A stretch of DNA of 64,000 nucleotides from JAWKWH01 sp963669455 (GTDB lineage Bacteria; Pseudomonadota; Alphaproteobacteria; Rhizobiales; Rhizobiaceae). The translations under genes and the position numbers were made by a program. The stretch is taken from assembly GCA_963669455.1 (NCBI GenBank), contig OY770026.1, forward strand, positions 682,001 through 746,000, given 5' to 3'. Below, piece after piece: positions 1-9,121 of the stretch. Below the pieces are notes generated by a model. It had not been told where the DNA came from. It did no database searches and saw only the letters and a program-made list of their open reading frames with translations. The stretch's first letter is position 1; each line of letters begins with the position of its first letter.

Positions 1-416
1 TGGCGATGTGGCTGACGGGACATGCATTTCGCGATCATGCGGGCGTGATCATGCTGGCAGCTGTTGGGCTGTTTGGGCTGTTTACGGTCACATTCGGGCT
101 GTCGGTTCTGCCCTGGTTGTCGATTGTAGCACTTGCCGGTCTGGGCGCTGCCGACATGATCAGCGTCTATGTCCGCGAAACGCTGATCCAATTGTGGACG
201 CCTGACCGTCTGCGTGGCCGTGTCAACGCGGTCAATATGGTGTTCATTGGTGCGTCAAACGAACTTGGCGAGTTTCGCGCCGGCACCATGGCCGCCTTTA
301 TCGGCGTCGTCCCTGCCGTGGTCGCCGGCGGCGTCGGTGCCGTAGCCGTTGCAGGGCTTTGGGCCTGGCTTTTCCCGGCACTAAAAAAGGTTCGCCATCT
401 CGACGGAAGAGCATGA
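1..416 (+). CDS. MFS transporter, C-terminal fragment
   Basis: This is the end of a membrane transporter whose N-terminus lies before the window; the reading frame enters at base 3. The visible part has hydrophobic helices and the segment TPDRLRGRVNAVNMVFIG followed by NELGEFRAG, which is the typical cytoplasmic-loop and helix pattern of the last third of EntS-like major facilitator proteins. It ends with a short basic tail. The gene is convergent with the TerB-like gene that ends four bases further on. The substrate cannot be inferred. The family call is fairly safe and the function is open. Confidence 0.75.
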   Translation, partial: AMWLTGHAFRDHAGVIMLAAVGLFGLFTVTFGLSVLPWLSIVALAGLGAADMISVYVRETLIQLWTPDRLRGRVNAVNMVFIGASNELGEFRAGTMAAFIGVVPAVVAGGVGAVAVAGLWAWLFPALKKVRHLDGRA

Positions 417-419
417 TGC

Positions 420-890
420 CTACTCGTCGTTTCTGAGCCCCGCTGCCTGCTCCACGCTTTGACGCATGGCGACGCGTTTGGCGCTCTCAACGCCGAGCAG
501 TTCTGAGACACGCCAGACAATGTTTTCCTCCAGTTCATGGCGCTCGCCATCGGCATAGACGATTTCCCACATGATACGGATAAAGGCGATCCTGGCATCA
601 GCATCAAGATTGCGATTGAGCACGCTGGTGAATGTGTAGAGGTCGACGGCTTCCCGGTCGGCGGCCTCGCCGGCATCGACGAGATTACTTAGATCCTGTC
701 CGGTAATCGAATAGGTTTCCTTTAACAGCAACTCCAGCCGCTCGTGTTCGGCGGCATGACGAACCCCGTCGGCATCCATGACGTGAAACATCAATGCGGC
801 TGCGGCCACACGCGGGTCATCGGCTTTTGCCGCGCCGTCCCCACTGCCGGGCATGTCGCGGAGAAATGTAATTAGTCGGTCAAGCATCAC
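420..890 (-). CDS. TerB-family tellurite-resistance-like protein
   Basis: A 156-residue soluble, helical acidic protein. The segment with AAALMFHVMDADGVRHAAEHERL and the second repeat with IMWEIVYADGERHELEENIVWRV show the two DG-containing acidic helical motifs of the TerB/COG4103 fold. In Rhizobiales such genes usually sit beside the HemY-like gene, as here. The family is named for tellurite resistance, but stand-alone chromosomal members have no established role. It may be co-transcribed with the upstream HemY-like and mitofilin-like genes on the same strand (39-bp gap). Confidence 0.8.
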   Translation of the reverse strand: MMLDRLITFLRDMPGSGDGAAKADDPRVAAAALMFHVMDADGVRHAAEHERLELLLKETYSITGQDLSNLVDAGEAADREAVDLYTFTSVLNRNLDADARIAFIRIMWEIVYADGERHELEENIVWRVSELLGVESAKRVAMRQSVEQAAGLRNDE

Positions 891-929
891 TTTTGTTCCA
901 TGCCCTTAGCCACTTATCGCGTGCACTGG

Positions 930-2675
930 CTAAAACAACCGGAAGCGGCCCGGTGTTTCCTTTCCGGCTTCGCCCTCTTCGACCCCGGGATCATCAGGAA
1001 TCGGATGTGGCGGAACCTTGTCGTCTTCCGCTGATGTATCGGGCTCTGTTTCGGCTTCGGCCTTGACCGGCTTTTCTTTGCCAGCGGTATCGATGGATTT
1101 TTCCTCGACCGGTGCCTCGCTGTCCGCCGCAACCGGACCGGCCTCTGCGATGGCAGCCGGTTGTTCCTTGGTGTTGTCTGCTTCCTGGTTGCTATCGTTC
1201 TTGGCGTCAATTTGTGTGTCCGCAGGCGTTTCGCTGTCTGCGGGCGGTTCGCCATCCGCCGCCTCTTGTTGTGGAGGCTCTTCCTCAATCACCGGCATCT
1301 CGTCGTCTTCTGTGCTATCGGCCATGACGGAGATGACCGGAATATCGGGTTCGAATTCCTCTTCGACAGCCTCGATGACCGTACCCAAACGTTCAACCGG
1401 CACCTTCCATTCAAATGCGCCAAGAGCGCCGGTGATGGGAGAGGCGGGCGCCCATTGTTCGCTGACATAGCCGTCGGCGGTCCATGCCGGATCGCGCTCT
1501 GCCCTGACCGCTTTGGAAAGCCAGTGACGGACCCGGCCCTGATCGCCTGTTTCGTTTTCCTCAATGTCGGCAAGAAGCAGATAGGCGCTTTCGCGCGGTT
1601 GCAATTTGAGCGCTGCCTCAATTGCCTGGCGGGCGGCCAGATATTCGCCGGCATCATTGGCGGCCCGCGCGACCGCGAGCGCCGATTCAACATGGTTCTT
1701 TTTCAAACTTTCCAGCCGCCGGGCCCGTTTCAGGCGGTCATGGGTCGAATCGCCCGCCCTGGCATGAATATAAAGGTCTGCGACTTCCGGATGCGGCGAT
1801 TTTTTCCAGCTGTTTTCCAGTAGCCGGGTGGCTTTTCGAATTTCGTCATTGCGCAACAGCGCCTGTCCGGCCGCCAGCACGGCAGGAACGAATTCGGGCG
1901 CCAGCTTGCTGGCCTCCAATGCGGCGCTTCGCGCGGCGGTGGTGTCGATATCCAGGCTCGCCATGGATTTGGCGGTCAGAAGGACGGCGCGGCGCTGGGC
2001 GGCCTCTTCCTTGGAAATCTGTTTGGTTGACGCCTGGGTCGCGACGAGTTTCATTGCAGCGTCCCAATTGCCGCTGATTGTCTGGGTTTCGATCGCCGCA
2101 TTGGATGCCCATGTCAGTTGCGGGGCGGCCTCGGCGGCCTGCTCGGCATAGTGGCGTGCTGCTTCTCCCTCTCCAAGCCTTTGCGCTTCCAGATAGAGAC
2201 CTCGCAGTCCAAGCAATCGTGTTTCGGGATCGTTCGCCATCTGCTCAAATTTTTCGCGCGCATTGTCATGCCGGCCTTCAAGCAGCATCGTCTGGGCCTC
2301 GAGCAGATGTATGAGAGGCTCCTGATCGGCGCTCATCAGGCCCTGGGCCTGTTTGCCCATCTTGCGCGCCAGCCCGCTATCGCCGGAGCCGGCGGCAATC
2401 AGCCCGGTCGACAGGGCCTGATATCCACGATCCCGCCGCCGGGCGCGGAAATAGCGGCCGACCGCACGTGGACTGTTCCAGATGCTTTTGAGAATCCACC
2501 AGGTGATCATAACGGCTGCGATCACGGTGACCGCCGCTGCCGCCGCGACCATCAATGTTACCTGATATTGATAGCCGTTAAATGTGATAACCATCTCGCC
2601 TGGACGATCTGCAAGCCAGGCAAATCCCAGGCCGAGGCAGAAAACGACAATCAGGAAAATCAGAATACGAAACAT
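930..2675 (-). CDS. HemY-like TPR membrane protein
   Basis: A 581-residue protein with two N-terminal membrane segments (about residues 3-22 and 40-63), a HemY N-terminal domain, and then helical TPR-like repeats to about residue 410. The C-terminal 150 residues are an acidic Glu/Pro/Ala-rich tail. In enterobacteria hemY follows hemC and hemD; here the order hemC-hemD-mitofilin-like-HemY-like is kept with one gene interposed. The family has no demonstrated enzymatic activity, and a scaffold role in haem synthesis is inferred only from context. The start ATG at 2675 directly precedes the membrane segment. Confidence 0.85.
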   Translation of the reverse strand: MFRILIFLIVVFCLGLGFAWLADRPGEMVITFNGYQYQVTLMVAAAAAVTVIAAVMITWWILKSIWNSPRAVGRYFRARRRDRGYQALSTGLIAAGSGDSGLARKMGKQAQGLMSADQEPLIHLLEAQTMLLEGRHDNAREKFEQMANDPETRLLGLRGLYLEAQRLGEGEAARHYAEQAAEAAPQLTWASNAAIETQTISGNWDAAMKLVATQASTKQISKEEAAQRRAVLLTAKSMASLDIDTTAARSAALEASKLAPEFVPAVLAAGQALLRNDEIRKATRLLENSWKKSPHPEVADLYIHARAGDSTHDRLKRARRLESLKKNHVESALAVARAANDAGEYLAARQAIEAALKLQPRESAYLLLADIEENETGDQGRVRHWLSKAVRAERDPAWTADGYVSEQWAPASPITGALGAFEWKVPVERLGTVIEAVEEEFEPDIPVISVMADSTEDDEMPVIEEEPPQQEAADGEPPADSETPADTQIDAKNDSNQEADNTKEQPAAIAEAGPVAADSEAPVEEKSIDTAGKEKPVKAEAETEPDTSAEDDKVPPHPIPDDPGVEEGEAGKETPGRFRLF

Positions 2676-2720
2676 GAATTAAACTCTCCGACCTGGAATT
2701 TTCGGGCCCACATGGTTTAG

Positions 2721-4091
2721 TCAGCCGGCTTTCAAAGCCGCGGCCAGCGCGGTGTCAATCAGGGCATCGACCTTCATACGGGCGTTGATCCTGGCGACGA
2801 ACGCTGCACCTGCCGTTTTGGCATTGTCAGGCAGGGTCTCGTATTCCGCTAGCGCTTTCTTGTAATCGTTTCCGTTTACGGCGACCTCCATTCGCGCAAT
2901 GATCGCGCCTGGCGCATCGCCTTCAACCATTCCGACCGGGCGCACCTTGATGGCTGATTGGGCGCTGGACATGAGACGATCGATGAAACCGGCATCCTCT
3001 TCCACCGTACTGACGGCAGCAAGCATCGCATTGGCAGCATCACCCATCCCCGATGCGATGTCCGCCCGCGTTGGGACACCGCTTGCGGCAAGATCGCGCA
3101 GTGCACCGATTGCCGGCGCATCGGGAGCCACCGCCGCATAGGTTTCCAGTTCCGTCATGAATGGCTGGCCGCGATCAATGGCCGATTTCAGCGCCGCTGC
3201 CGCGATGGCAAGGGCGACTTGAGGATTGGAGCCTTGCTGTTCGACCCTTTGGGCAAGCGCTGCCAGCTCGCTCTTTAGAGCGTCGATGGAAGCGGCATTG
3301 GCCTTTGTGACATCGGCAGCACCCGAAGCGGCTGTTTGTAACCGTTCAAGATCGGACTGAATGGATGCAAGGGCTTGTGCGTCCGCACCATCTTCCGCAG
3401 GACTGTCCGCAAGAGCGCCAATTTTTGCTTCAATGTCATCCAGCCGGTCTTTCAAAGCCTGCAATGCGGCATTGCTGCCACCTTCGCCGGTTTCCAATGC
3501 GCTTTTTACCTGTTGCAACCCGCTCTCCAAGGCGACGATTTCTTCAGAGAGCGAGGCAATCCGGCTGTCGGTGTTTGCGACAGCGGCTGAAACCGCTTCC
3601 TCGGCTGCCGAGCGGGCGGAACCATTGGCAGCATCGACCCTGGCCTGGAGGTTGTTCTTCAGTTCGTCAATGTCGCTGCGCAAGGTTTCAATGCCGGCGC
3701 TTTCCTGCTGTTGCCCGCCGGGTATCAGACCCGATGTGGTCAACACCGCATTGCCGCCAATTGCCAGCACGGCACCGATCACTCCTGCCGTGATCAGTTT
3801 TGGAAAAGATGTTCCCTGCTTTTTCTGGTGTGGGATGTTTTGATCGCCCGGGCGATCCTCGACCGCCTGCTTGTCATCTTGCGCGCTGTCCTCTGGCTCA
3901 TCCGGTCCGGCCACCGGTCCATCGGTCGTTCCGCCGCCTATTTCGTTCGTTGTCTCATCATTGTTGACGGCTTCGGTTTCCGCGGCGCCTGCCTCCGCTT
4001 CGGTTTGTGGCTTTTCCTCCTTCGCCTCCAACTCGATCGTCACCGGTTGTCTGGTCGATTTTGAGTGTTTCGTACGCGGGGTTTTCACCAT
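2721..4091 (-). CDS. Mitofilin-like inner-membrane protein (COG4223)
   Basis: A 456-residue protein with a basic, then acidic, low-complexity N-terminus, one membrane helix (roughly residues 99-120 of this start), a long coiled coil rich in Ala/Glu/Leu/Asp, and a conserved helical C-terminal domain. This layout matches the bacterial relatives of mitochondrial Mic60/mitofilin, which in alphaproteobacteria are encoded next to hem genes and shape the inner membrane. I chose the ATG at 4091 because a GGAG ribosome-binding site lies six bases upstream; an earlier in-frame start at 4148 has no such site. It follows hemD and precedes the HemY-like gene. Confidence 0.82.
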   Translation of the reverse strand: MVKTPRTKHSKSTRQPVTIELEAKEEKPQTEAEAGAAETEAVNNDETTNEIGGGTTDGPVAGPDEPEDSAQDDKQAVEDRPGDQNIPHQKKQGTSFPKLITAGVIGAVLAIGGNAVLTTSGLIPGGQQQESAGIETLRSDIDELKNNLQARVDAANGSARSAAEEAVSAAVANTDSRIASLSEEIVALESGLQQVKSALETGEGGSNAALQALKDRLDDIEAKIGALADSPAEDGADAQALASIQSDLERLQTAASGAADVTKANAASIDALKSELAALAQRVEQQGSNPQVALAIAAAALKSAIDRGQPFMTELETYAAVAPDAPAIGALRDLAASGVPTRADIASGMGDAANAMLAAVSTVEEDAGFIDRLMSSAQSAIKVRPVGMVEGDAPGAIIARMEVAVNGNDYKKALAEYETLPDNAKTAGAAFVARINARMKVDALIDTALAAALKAG

Positions 4092-4223
4092 GCTTAGCTC
4101 CGGCTCGCAACAAGTCTGTGAACCGCCATTTGTCAAATGCGGTTCCATCAGGAAATTTCAGGTCAGATACCTATCACATCCGCTTGCGAGACCAAGTGCC
4201 GATTGGTCGCATCCCGCGTAAAG

Positions 4224-4931
4224 TCAGCGTTCTAAAAGAGACAGTAATGCGCTTTCATTTGGTGACGGCGCAACGATGACATCCAGGTGGGAGAGGCTGA
4301 AGAATTCTTTGGCTATGCGATCAGACAAGCAGTAAACCTTTGATTTAAGTAGGCTTCTTGCAGAATCAACGCTGATGAAAAGGTCTTTCACCTGGCGTGC
4401 GGCGATGACGGAATAGACCAGGGTGGCTTCAATATCAGGCCCTTTCAGCGTCGTCAGAATATAGTCAGGTGCATGACTGATTTGCATCGTATCGTAAACT
4501 TCAATAGCTGTGGTCTGGATGTTGTTGTCGGCAAGACCCGCCTCCAGATCGGGCTTTCGAACCTTGCCACATACATAAGCTAGCCGGTCGCCGGGCTCGT
4601 ATCTGCTTTTGAGCCTGCGGACCAGTTCGCCGGTTTCATCGGCGATTGTTCTCACGTCGAAGCCGGCTGCCTCCGCTTCGTTGGCAGTGCGGTTGCCGAC
4701 GACATGGCACGGCAATTCCGACAGCCGGCGGTGCAGCGGCACCGGCATGTGCGTAATTGCGTTCGTGCTCGTCATCACCAATCCCAAAAAGCCCATAGTG
4801 GTGGGAACCGGGTTTGGTGTCGCCGTCATGATCCTGCTCAGTGGCAATAGTACCGGGTCATGGCCGCTGTCACGCAATATTTCGGCCGTCCTGGTGGCGC
4901 TGGGTTCCGGTCGCGTTACCAAAATCCGCAT
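4224..4931 (-). CDS. hemD: Uroporphyrinogen-III synthase
   Basis: A 235-residue protein starting MRILVTRPEPSATRTAEIL, the typical HemD beginning. It cyclises hydroxymethylbilane, with inversion of ring D, to uroporphyrinogen III, the branch point for haem, sirohaem and cobalamin. HemD proteins are poorly conserved, so the identification rests on the N-terminal RPE motif, the length, and the position one base after the hemC stop codon. An alternative start at 5057 would overlap hemC deeply and is rejected. Confidence 0.9.
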   Translation of the reverse strand: MRILVTRPEPSATRTAEILRDSGHDPVLLPLSRIMTATPNPVPTTMGFLGLVMTSTNAITHMPVPLHRRLSELPCHVVGNRTANEAEAAGFDVRTIADETGELVRRLKSRYEPGDRLAYVCGKVRKPDLEAGLADNNIQTTAIEVYDTMQISHAPDYILTTLKGPDIEATLVYSVIAARQVKDLFISVDSARSLLKSKVYCLSDRIAKEFFSLSHLDVIVAPSPNESALLSLLER

Positions 4932-4932
4932 G

Positions 4933-5862
4933 TCAATTCCAGCTGTCGAAAAACGCCGTTCCTGCCTTTTCGCGCACGGCTTGTCCGGCGGTGGAACCGA
5001 TATTGGCTGCGTCACCGGTATTACCTTCGCGAAAAATGCGATGCGCCGTCTGGCCATCCGGCGTCAGGATCATGCCGTTGAATTCCAGGATATTGCCATC
5101 GAGACGGGCAAGGCCGGCGATTGGCGTACGACACGATCCGTCAAGCGCTGCAAGAAAAGCCCGTTCGCACTCAAGGGCTATACGGGTCTCGGCGTGATCG
5201 ACCGGCTGCAACAGGGCGGATATCCTGTCATCGCCGCTTCGCTGCTCGATGCATATAGCGCCCTGTCCGGGTGCGGGCGGAAATTCGTCGACGTCCAGAA
5301 GTTCGGTTATCACATCGGTGCGGCCGAGACGTTTTAAGCCGGCATGGGCAAGCAAGGTGGCCTCAGCAATGCCCTCATCCAGCTTTCTGAGCCTTGTCTG
5401 CACATTTCCTCGAAACATGACGACATTCAGATCCGGCCGCTTGCGTTTGATCAGCGCCTGGCGGCGGAGCGACGATGAGCCGACCACAGCGGCCTCCGGC
5501 AGGGCATCCAGCGTTTTTGCGGTCCGGCCGATCACTGCATCGCGTATGTCTTCGCGTTCCAGATAACACGACAGTTCCAGCCCGTCAGGCAGAATGGTTG
5601 GCATGTCCTTGGCCGAATGCACGGCAATGTCGATCCGCCCGTCGAGCAGTGCCTCCTCGATCTCCTTGGTGAACAACCCCTTGCCGCCGACCTCGGATAG
5701 CGGGCGATCTTGTATGCGGTCGCCGCCGGTTGAGATGACTATGACCTCGAAAGCGTCTTCGGCCAGACCATGCGCTGCCATCAACAGGTCGCGTGTCTGT
5801 TCTGCCTGGGCGAGGGCGAGAGGGCTTCCGCGGGTGCCGATCTTCAAGATGTTTGTTTGCAT
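4933..5862 (-). CDS. hemC: Hydroxymethylbilane synthase (porphobilinogen deaminase)
   Basis: Condenses four porphobilinogen units into hydroxymethylbilane in the cytoplasm. The 309-residue product has the N-terminal GTRGSPLALAQA motif, the substrate-binding SSSLRRQAL segment, and the dipyrromethane attachment site GSCRTPIAG with Cys244. Length is normal. I chose the ATG at 5862 by comparison with family N-termini (MQTNILKIGTRGS); an in-frame GTG at 5886 would add eight residues and run into the palindromic repeats upstream. It is divergent from tsaD and leads a hemC-hemD transcript. Confidence 0.95.
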   Translation of the reverse strand: MQTNILKIGTRGSPLALAQAEQTRDLLMAAHGLAEDAFEVIVISTGGDRIQDRPLSEVGGKGLFTKEIEEALLDGRIDIAVHSAKDMPTILPDGLELSCYLEREDIRDAVIGRTAKTLDALPEAAVVGSSSLRRQALIKRKRPDLNVVMFRGNVQTRLRKLDEGIAEATLLAHAGLKRLGRTDVITELLDVDEFPPAPGQGAICIEQRSGDDRISALLQPVDHAETRIALECERAFLAALDGSCRTPIAGLARLDGNILEFNGMILTPDGQTAHRIFREGNTGDAANIGSTAGQAVREKAGTAFFDSWN

Positions 5863-5870
5863 CGATGTGT

Positions 5871-5920
5871 GTCCGTGATAACTCACGGCTGTCTTGTCCG
5901 TGATAATTCACGGCTGTCTA
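5871..5920. promoter_or_regulatory. Two tandem 25-bp repeats, each with a palindrome, in the hemC/tsaD promoter
   Basis: Two adjacent 25-bp direct repeats (5871-5895 and 5896-5920) differ at two positions. Each contains the perfect dyad CCGTGA-TAA(C/T)-TCACGG, so two identical 6-bp half-sites are repeated with a 25-bp centre-to-centre distance in the gap between divergent hemC and tsaD. This is the layout of a paired operator for a dimeric regulator. I do not recognise the motif and no regulator can be assigned. Confidence 0.55.
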
Positions 5921-5950
5921 ATGAGAAAATGGCAAAACAGCAATCCGGCG

Positions 5951-7060
5951 ATGACCGAGACAGCAAATGAAATCCGGGTGCTTGGCATAGAAACAAGCTG
6001 TGACGAGACCGCAGCGGCGGTTGTTTCGCACAATAGTCGCACCGGCCGGGCGAAAATTCTGTCCAACATCGTGTTCAGCCAGATTGAAGAACACGCAAAA
6101 TTTGGTGGCGTGGTTCCCGAAATAGCAGCCAGATCGCATGTCGAAAAACTGGATGGCATTATCGCCCGCGCATTGACGGGCGCCGAAACCACGCTGGATC
6201 GGCTCGATGCGGTTGCGGCGACCGCTGGCCCCGGGCTCATCGGCGGCTTGATCGCCGGCCTGATGGAGGCAAAGGCGATCGCCGCGGCCAAGTCCAAGCC
6301 GCTTTTTGCGATCAATCATCTGGAAGGTCATGCCCTGACGGCCCGGTTGACCGACGGCATCGGATTTCCGTTTCTGCTGCTTCTGGTTTCAGGCGGACAT
6401 ACCCAGATCATCGCTGTTGAGGGCATCGGTCGCTACCGGCGCTATGCCAGCACCATCGACGACGCGCTTGGTGAGGCGTTTGACAAGACAGCCAAACTGT
6501 TAAGCCTGCCGCATCCTGGGGGCCCGAGTGTTGAAAAAGCGGCGCAGTCGGGCAATGCAGGCCGGTTTGCGTTTCCCCGTCCGCTGAAGGGGGAAGACCG
6601 CCCGGATTTTTCCTTTTCGGGGCTTAAGACCGCGGTTCGCAGGGCAGCAACCACGATTGCACCGCTATCGGATCGGGATGTTGCCGATATTTGCGCCTCT
6701 TTCCAAAAAGCAGTGTGCGAAACGCTTTCCGATCGTGTTTTGAAAAGCATGACGCGGTTTCAAAGCGAATTCCCGGGCGAAGAAAAGCCCGTATTGGTTG
6801 CCGCCGGCGGGGTTGCGGCCAATCAGCCGATCCGGGCCGTCCTTGAATCGGTTAGTCTGCAAGCTGGTTTCCGGTTTATCGCACCGCCCCTATCGCTATG
6901 TTCTGACAATGGCGCCATGATCGCCTATGCTGCAATCGAACGCATGCTCGCAGGCCAGACGTGCGGCAACACGATGGCGGTTGCGCCCAGGCCCCGCTGG
7001 CCCCTTGACGAACTGGCAAAACCAGTGCTCGGATCTGGAAAACGAGGGGTGAAAGCGTGA
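5951..7060 (+). CDS. tsaD: tRNA N6-adenosine threonylcarbamoyltransferase
   Basis: Transfers threonylcarbamoyl to A37 of ANN-decoding tRNAs, working with TsaB/TsaE. The 369-residue product has the ASKHA-fold start GIETSCDETAAAV, the metal-binding NHLEGHALTARL pair of histidines, SGGHTQII, and the C-terminal CSDNGAMIAYA segment. The start at 5951 (MTETANEIRVLGIETS) gives the family's usual N-terminus; frames open to 5894 would add residues encoded by the repeat region. Its stop overlaps the gpsA start by four bases, indicating translational coupling. Confidence 0.96.
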   Translation: MTETANEIRVLGIETSCDETAAAVVSHNSRTGRAKILSNIVFSQIEEHAKFGGVVPEIAARSHVEKLDGIIARALTGAETTLDRLDAVAATAGPGLIGGLIAGLMEAKAIAAAKSKPLFAINHLEGHALTARLTDGIGFPFLLLLVSGGHTQIIAVEGIGRYRRYASTIDDALGEAFDKTAKLLSLPHPGGPSVEKAAQSGNAGRFAFPRPLKGEDRPDFSFSGLKTAVRRAATTIAPLSDRDVADICASFQKAVCETLSDRVLKSMTRFQSEFPGEEKPVLVAAGGVAANQPIRAVLESVSLQAGFRFIAPPLSLCSDNGAMIAYAAIERMLAGQTCGNTMAVAPRPRWPLDELAKPVLGSGKRGVKA

Positions 7061-8058
7061 GTAAGGCAGAAAAACCGTGCGGCAGGATAGCGGTTCTCGG
7101 TGGCGGTGCGTGGGGAACTGCGCTGGCACACAGCCAGTGTCTGGCGGGAAACGAGACGGTTTTGTGGGCACGTGACAATGAAATTGTCACCCAGATCAAT
7201 GCCTCACATGAGAATTTCCGCTATCTGCCGGGTATCAGTCTTGCAGGAAATCTGCGGGCGGTGCTATCGGCGAAGGACGCCTTGAACGGCGCCGACTATG
7301 TATTAATCGCAATTCCAACCCAAATCATGCGTCAGGTAATCGAGGCGGTTTTGCCGGATATTCCGGGCGCTAGTCCGATTGTTCTTTGTGCCAAGGGCAT
7401 TGAACGCGACACCGGCAAACTGCCCTCTGATATTGCTCACGAATTGCTGCCGAAGGCATCGGTCAGCGCCTTGTCTGGACCGAGTTTTGCCACCGATGTG
7501 GCGCGTGGATTGCCGACCGCCGTTACGGTGGCAGCAAAAGATGCGGCCCTGGCGCAAAAATTGTCGCATGTTCTGACTGCACCGCATTTGCGCTGTTATT
7601 CGAGCGATGATCTGCGTGGCGTTGAAATCGGCGGCGCCTTGAAAAACGTTCTGGCGATAGCATCGGGTATCGTTGCCGGCGCCGGCCTTGGCGCCAGCGC
7701 GCAGGCAGCGCTGACAACAAGGGGGTTTGTCGAACTGCGCCGCGTTGGTGCGGCCTTTGGCGCCAGGCCGGAAACAATGATGGGCCTGTCCGGTCTCGGC
7801 GACCTCATCTTGACCTGCGGTTCAGCACAGTCACGCAATTTTGCCTATGGCCTGGCTTTGGGACGCAATGAACCAACGGACGGGCTGCCCCTGGCCGAAG
7901 GTGTGGCAACTGCAGCAATTGCGGCGAAAATCGTTTGCAGGGAAAACATAGACGCGCCAATCATCACTGCGGTAAGTGCTGTGCTTGCCGGCAAGATTGC
8001 GATCAAAGATGCGATCTTAGGGCTGATGAGCCGGCCGCTCAAAGCCGAGCAGGCATGA
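7057..8058 (+). CDS. gpsA: Glycerol-3-phosphate dehydrogenase [NAD(P)+]
   Basis: Reduces dihydroxyacetone phosphate to sn-glycerol 3-phosphate for phospholipid synthesis. The 333-residue protein has the Rossmann motif LGGGAWGTALA near residue 12, ALSGPSFATDVARGLPT in the middle, and the catalytic-domain LKNVLAIASGIVAG and GLSGLGDLILTC motifs. The start is a GTG inside the tsaD stop region (GTGA overlap). Length and motifs are all normal. Confidence 0.96.
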   Translation: MSKAEKPCGRIAVLGGGAWGTALAHSQCLAGNETVLWARDNEIVTQINASHENFRYLPGISLAGNLRAVLSAKDALNGADYVLIAIPTQIMRQVIEAVLPDIPGASPIVLCAKGIERDTGKLPSDIAHELLPKASVSALSGPSFATDVARGLPTAVTVAAKDAALAQKLSHVLTAPHLRCYSSDDLRGVEIGGALKNVLAIASGIVAGAGLGASAQAALTTRGFVELRRVGAAFGARPETMMGLSGLGDLILTCGSAQSRNFAYGLALGRNEPTDGLPLAEGVATAAIAAKIVCRENIDAPIITAVSAVLAGKIAIKDAILGLMSRPLKAEQA

Positions 8059-8088
8059 GTGCATCCAAAAAGACGGGAGAATGTCATC

Positions 8089-8511
8089 ATGGCCTACTGG
8101 CTGTTTAAATCCGAACCGGGCACCTGGTCCTGGGATGATCAAGTGAAAAAGGGCGACGCCGGCGAGGAATGGGATGGTGTTCGCAACTATCAGGCGCGCA
8201 ACAATATGCGTGAAATGAAGATCGGCGATTGTGGCTTCTTCTATCATTCGGTCAAGGAAACGAGCGTGGTCGGCATTGTTGAGGTCTGTGCCCTTGCTCA
8301 TCCCGATTCGACCACCGACGATGTGCGCTGGGAATGCGTCGATATCCGTGCGCTGGAGGCTTTGCCCAACCCTGTGACGCTGGCTGACATCAAGGCCAAT
8401 CCGAAATTGTCGGGCATGGTGCTGGTCAACAATTCCAGGCTTTCGGTTCAGCCGGTCGCCGAGGATGAGTGGGACGAAGTCTGCCGGATGGGCGGAATGG
8501 CTCTGAGTTGA
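8089..8511 (+). CDS. EVE-domain protein (PUA-like, putative modified-base binder)
   Basis: A 140-residue protein with the family's opening MAYWLFKSEPGTWSWDD, then WDGVRNYQARNNMREM and GDCGFFYHS. EVE domains are PUA-like folds that bind modified bases in DNA or RNA; in alphaproteobacteria this gene is often next to gpsA. The start ATG at 8089 has GGGAGA upstream; an in-frame GTG at 8059 abuts the gpsA stop and is less likely. The precise ligand is unknown. Confidence 0.88.
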   Translation: MAYWLFKSEPGTWSWDDQVKKGDAGEEWDGVRNYQARNNMREMKIGDCGFFYHSVKETSVVGIVEVCALAHPDSTTDDVRWECVDIRALEALPNPVTLADIKANPKLSGMVLVNNSRLSVQPVAEDEWDEVCRMGGMALS

Positions 8512-8601
8512 TCAATACCGCTCCAATCACACGTTCGTGAAGGGCACCAATATGGGAAAATGACGCTGTTTCCGGTATTTTGATGTGATCTACACTAAGC
8601 G

Positions 8602-8952
8602 ATGGCTATGAAAACACTGTTCACTGCGTTTGTTTTGATGTGCCTTGGTCTGACGGTGGCAGCCTTTGCCAGCGGTCGGAGCGGTGAACAAATCGAGTTG
8701 AATGGCTATTCCGGCACCCTTCTGGCAATTGCTGTGAAGAATATACCTCCCACCGCTGCCATCGGCAGGTGCTGCAGCAATATGCCTGACACTCTTATGG
8801 ATTTCGGGTTCCCATGCCATTCGGATGTACAGACCTTCCTGCAAAGCGATGATATGCGGATGCCTGAACCGCAGACGGCCTCAGCCGCCGTCCCTGTTGT
8901 GTCGGAAATAGTCAATCTTTCTTGGAGCTTGTTCCGGCCGCCCATCATTTGA
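8602..8952 (+). CDS. Small hypothetical exported protein
   Basis: A 116-residue reading frame with a convincing signal peptide (MKTLFTAFVLMCLGLTVAAFA) followed by about 90 residues with three cysteines (two adjacent, CC) and a proline-rich end. No family is recognised. There is no clear ribosome-binding site. It stands alone between the EVE gene and the first 105-bp repeat. The signal peptide argues that it is real, but it could be a chance frame. Confidence 0.4.
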   Translation: MAMKTLFTAFVLMCLGLTVAAFASGRSGEQIELNGYSGTLLAIAVKNIPPTAAIGRCCSNMPDTLMDFGFPCHSDVQTFLQSDDMRMPEPQTASAAVPVVSEIVNLSWSLFRPPII

Positions 8953-9002
8953 TCGCCTGATAATGAACGCCGAACCGGCGATTTCGAAAATGTCAGACAG
9001 AT

Positions 9003-9107
9003 TAAAGCATTTTTCGCCCAAACAGAATCACATGTGTGAAAAATGCTTCAATGTTTCCAAGCGGATAAAGGCGTTGTTGCGGGTCAAAGAAACCGCAAAA
9101 CGCCTTA
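9003..9107 (+). repeat. 105-bp dispersed TA-flanked repeat, copy 1
   Basis: A member of a family with four near-complete copies in this window. It begins and ends with TA, has imperfect terminal inverted repeats, and folds as two hairpins; the first is formed by GCATTTTTCGC-type and GYGAAAAATGC-type arms. It ends 14 bases before the L,D-transpeptidase start, so it probably contributes the 5' untranslated region of that gene. It encodes nothing. Confidence 0.8.
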
Positions 9108-9121
9108 ATTGAGGGCTTATC

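Noticed and set aside
930..1823. Long open frames opposite and alongside the HemY-like C-terminal tail, for example 1018-1470 and 1161-1823 on the plus strand
   Set aside because: They mirror the low-complexity acidic tail of the true gene, have no ribosome-binding site and match no family.
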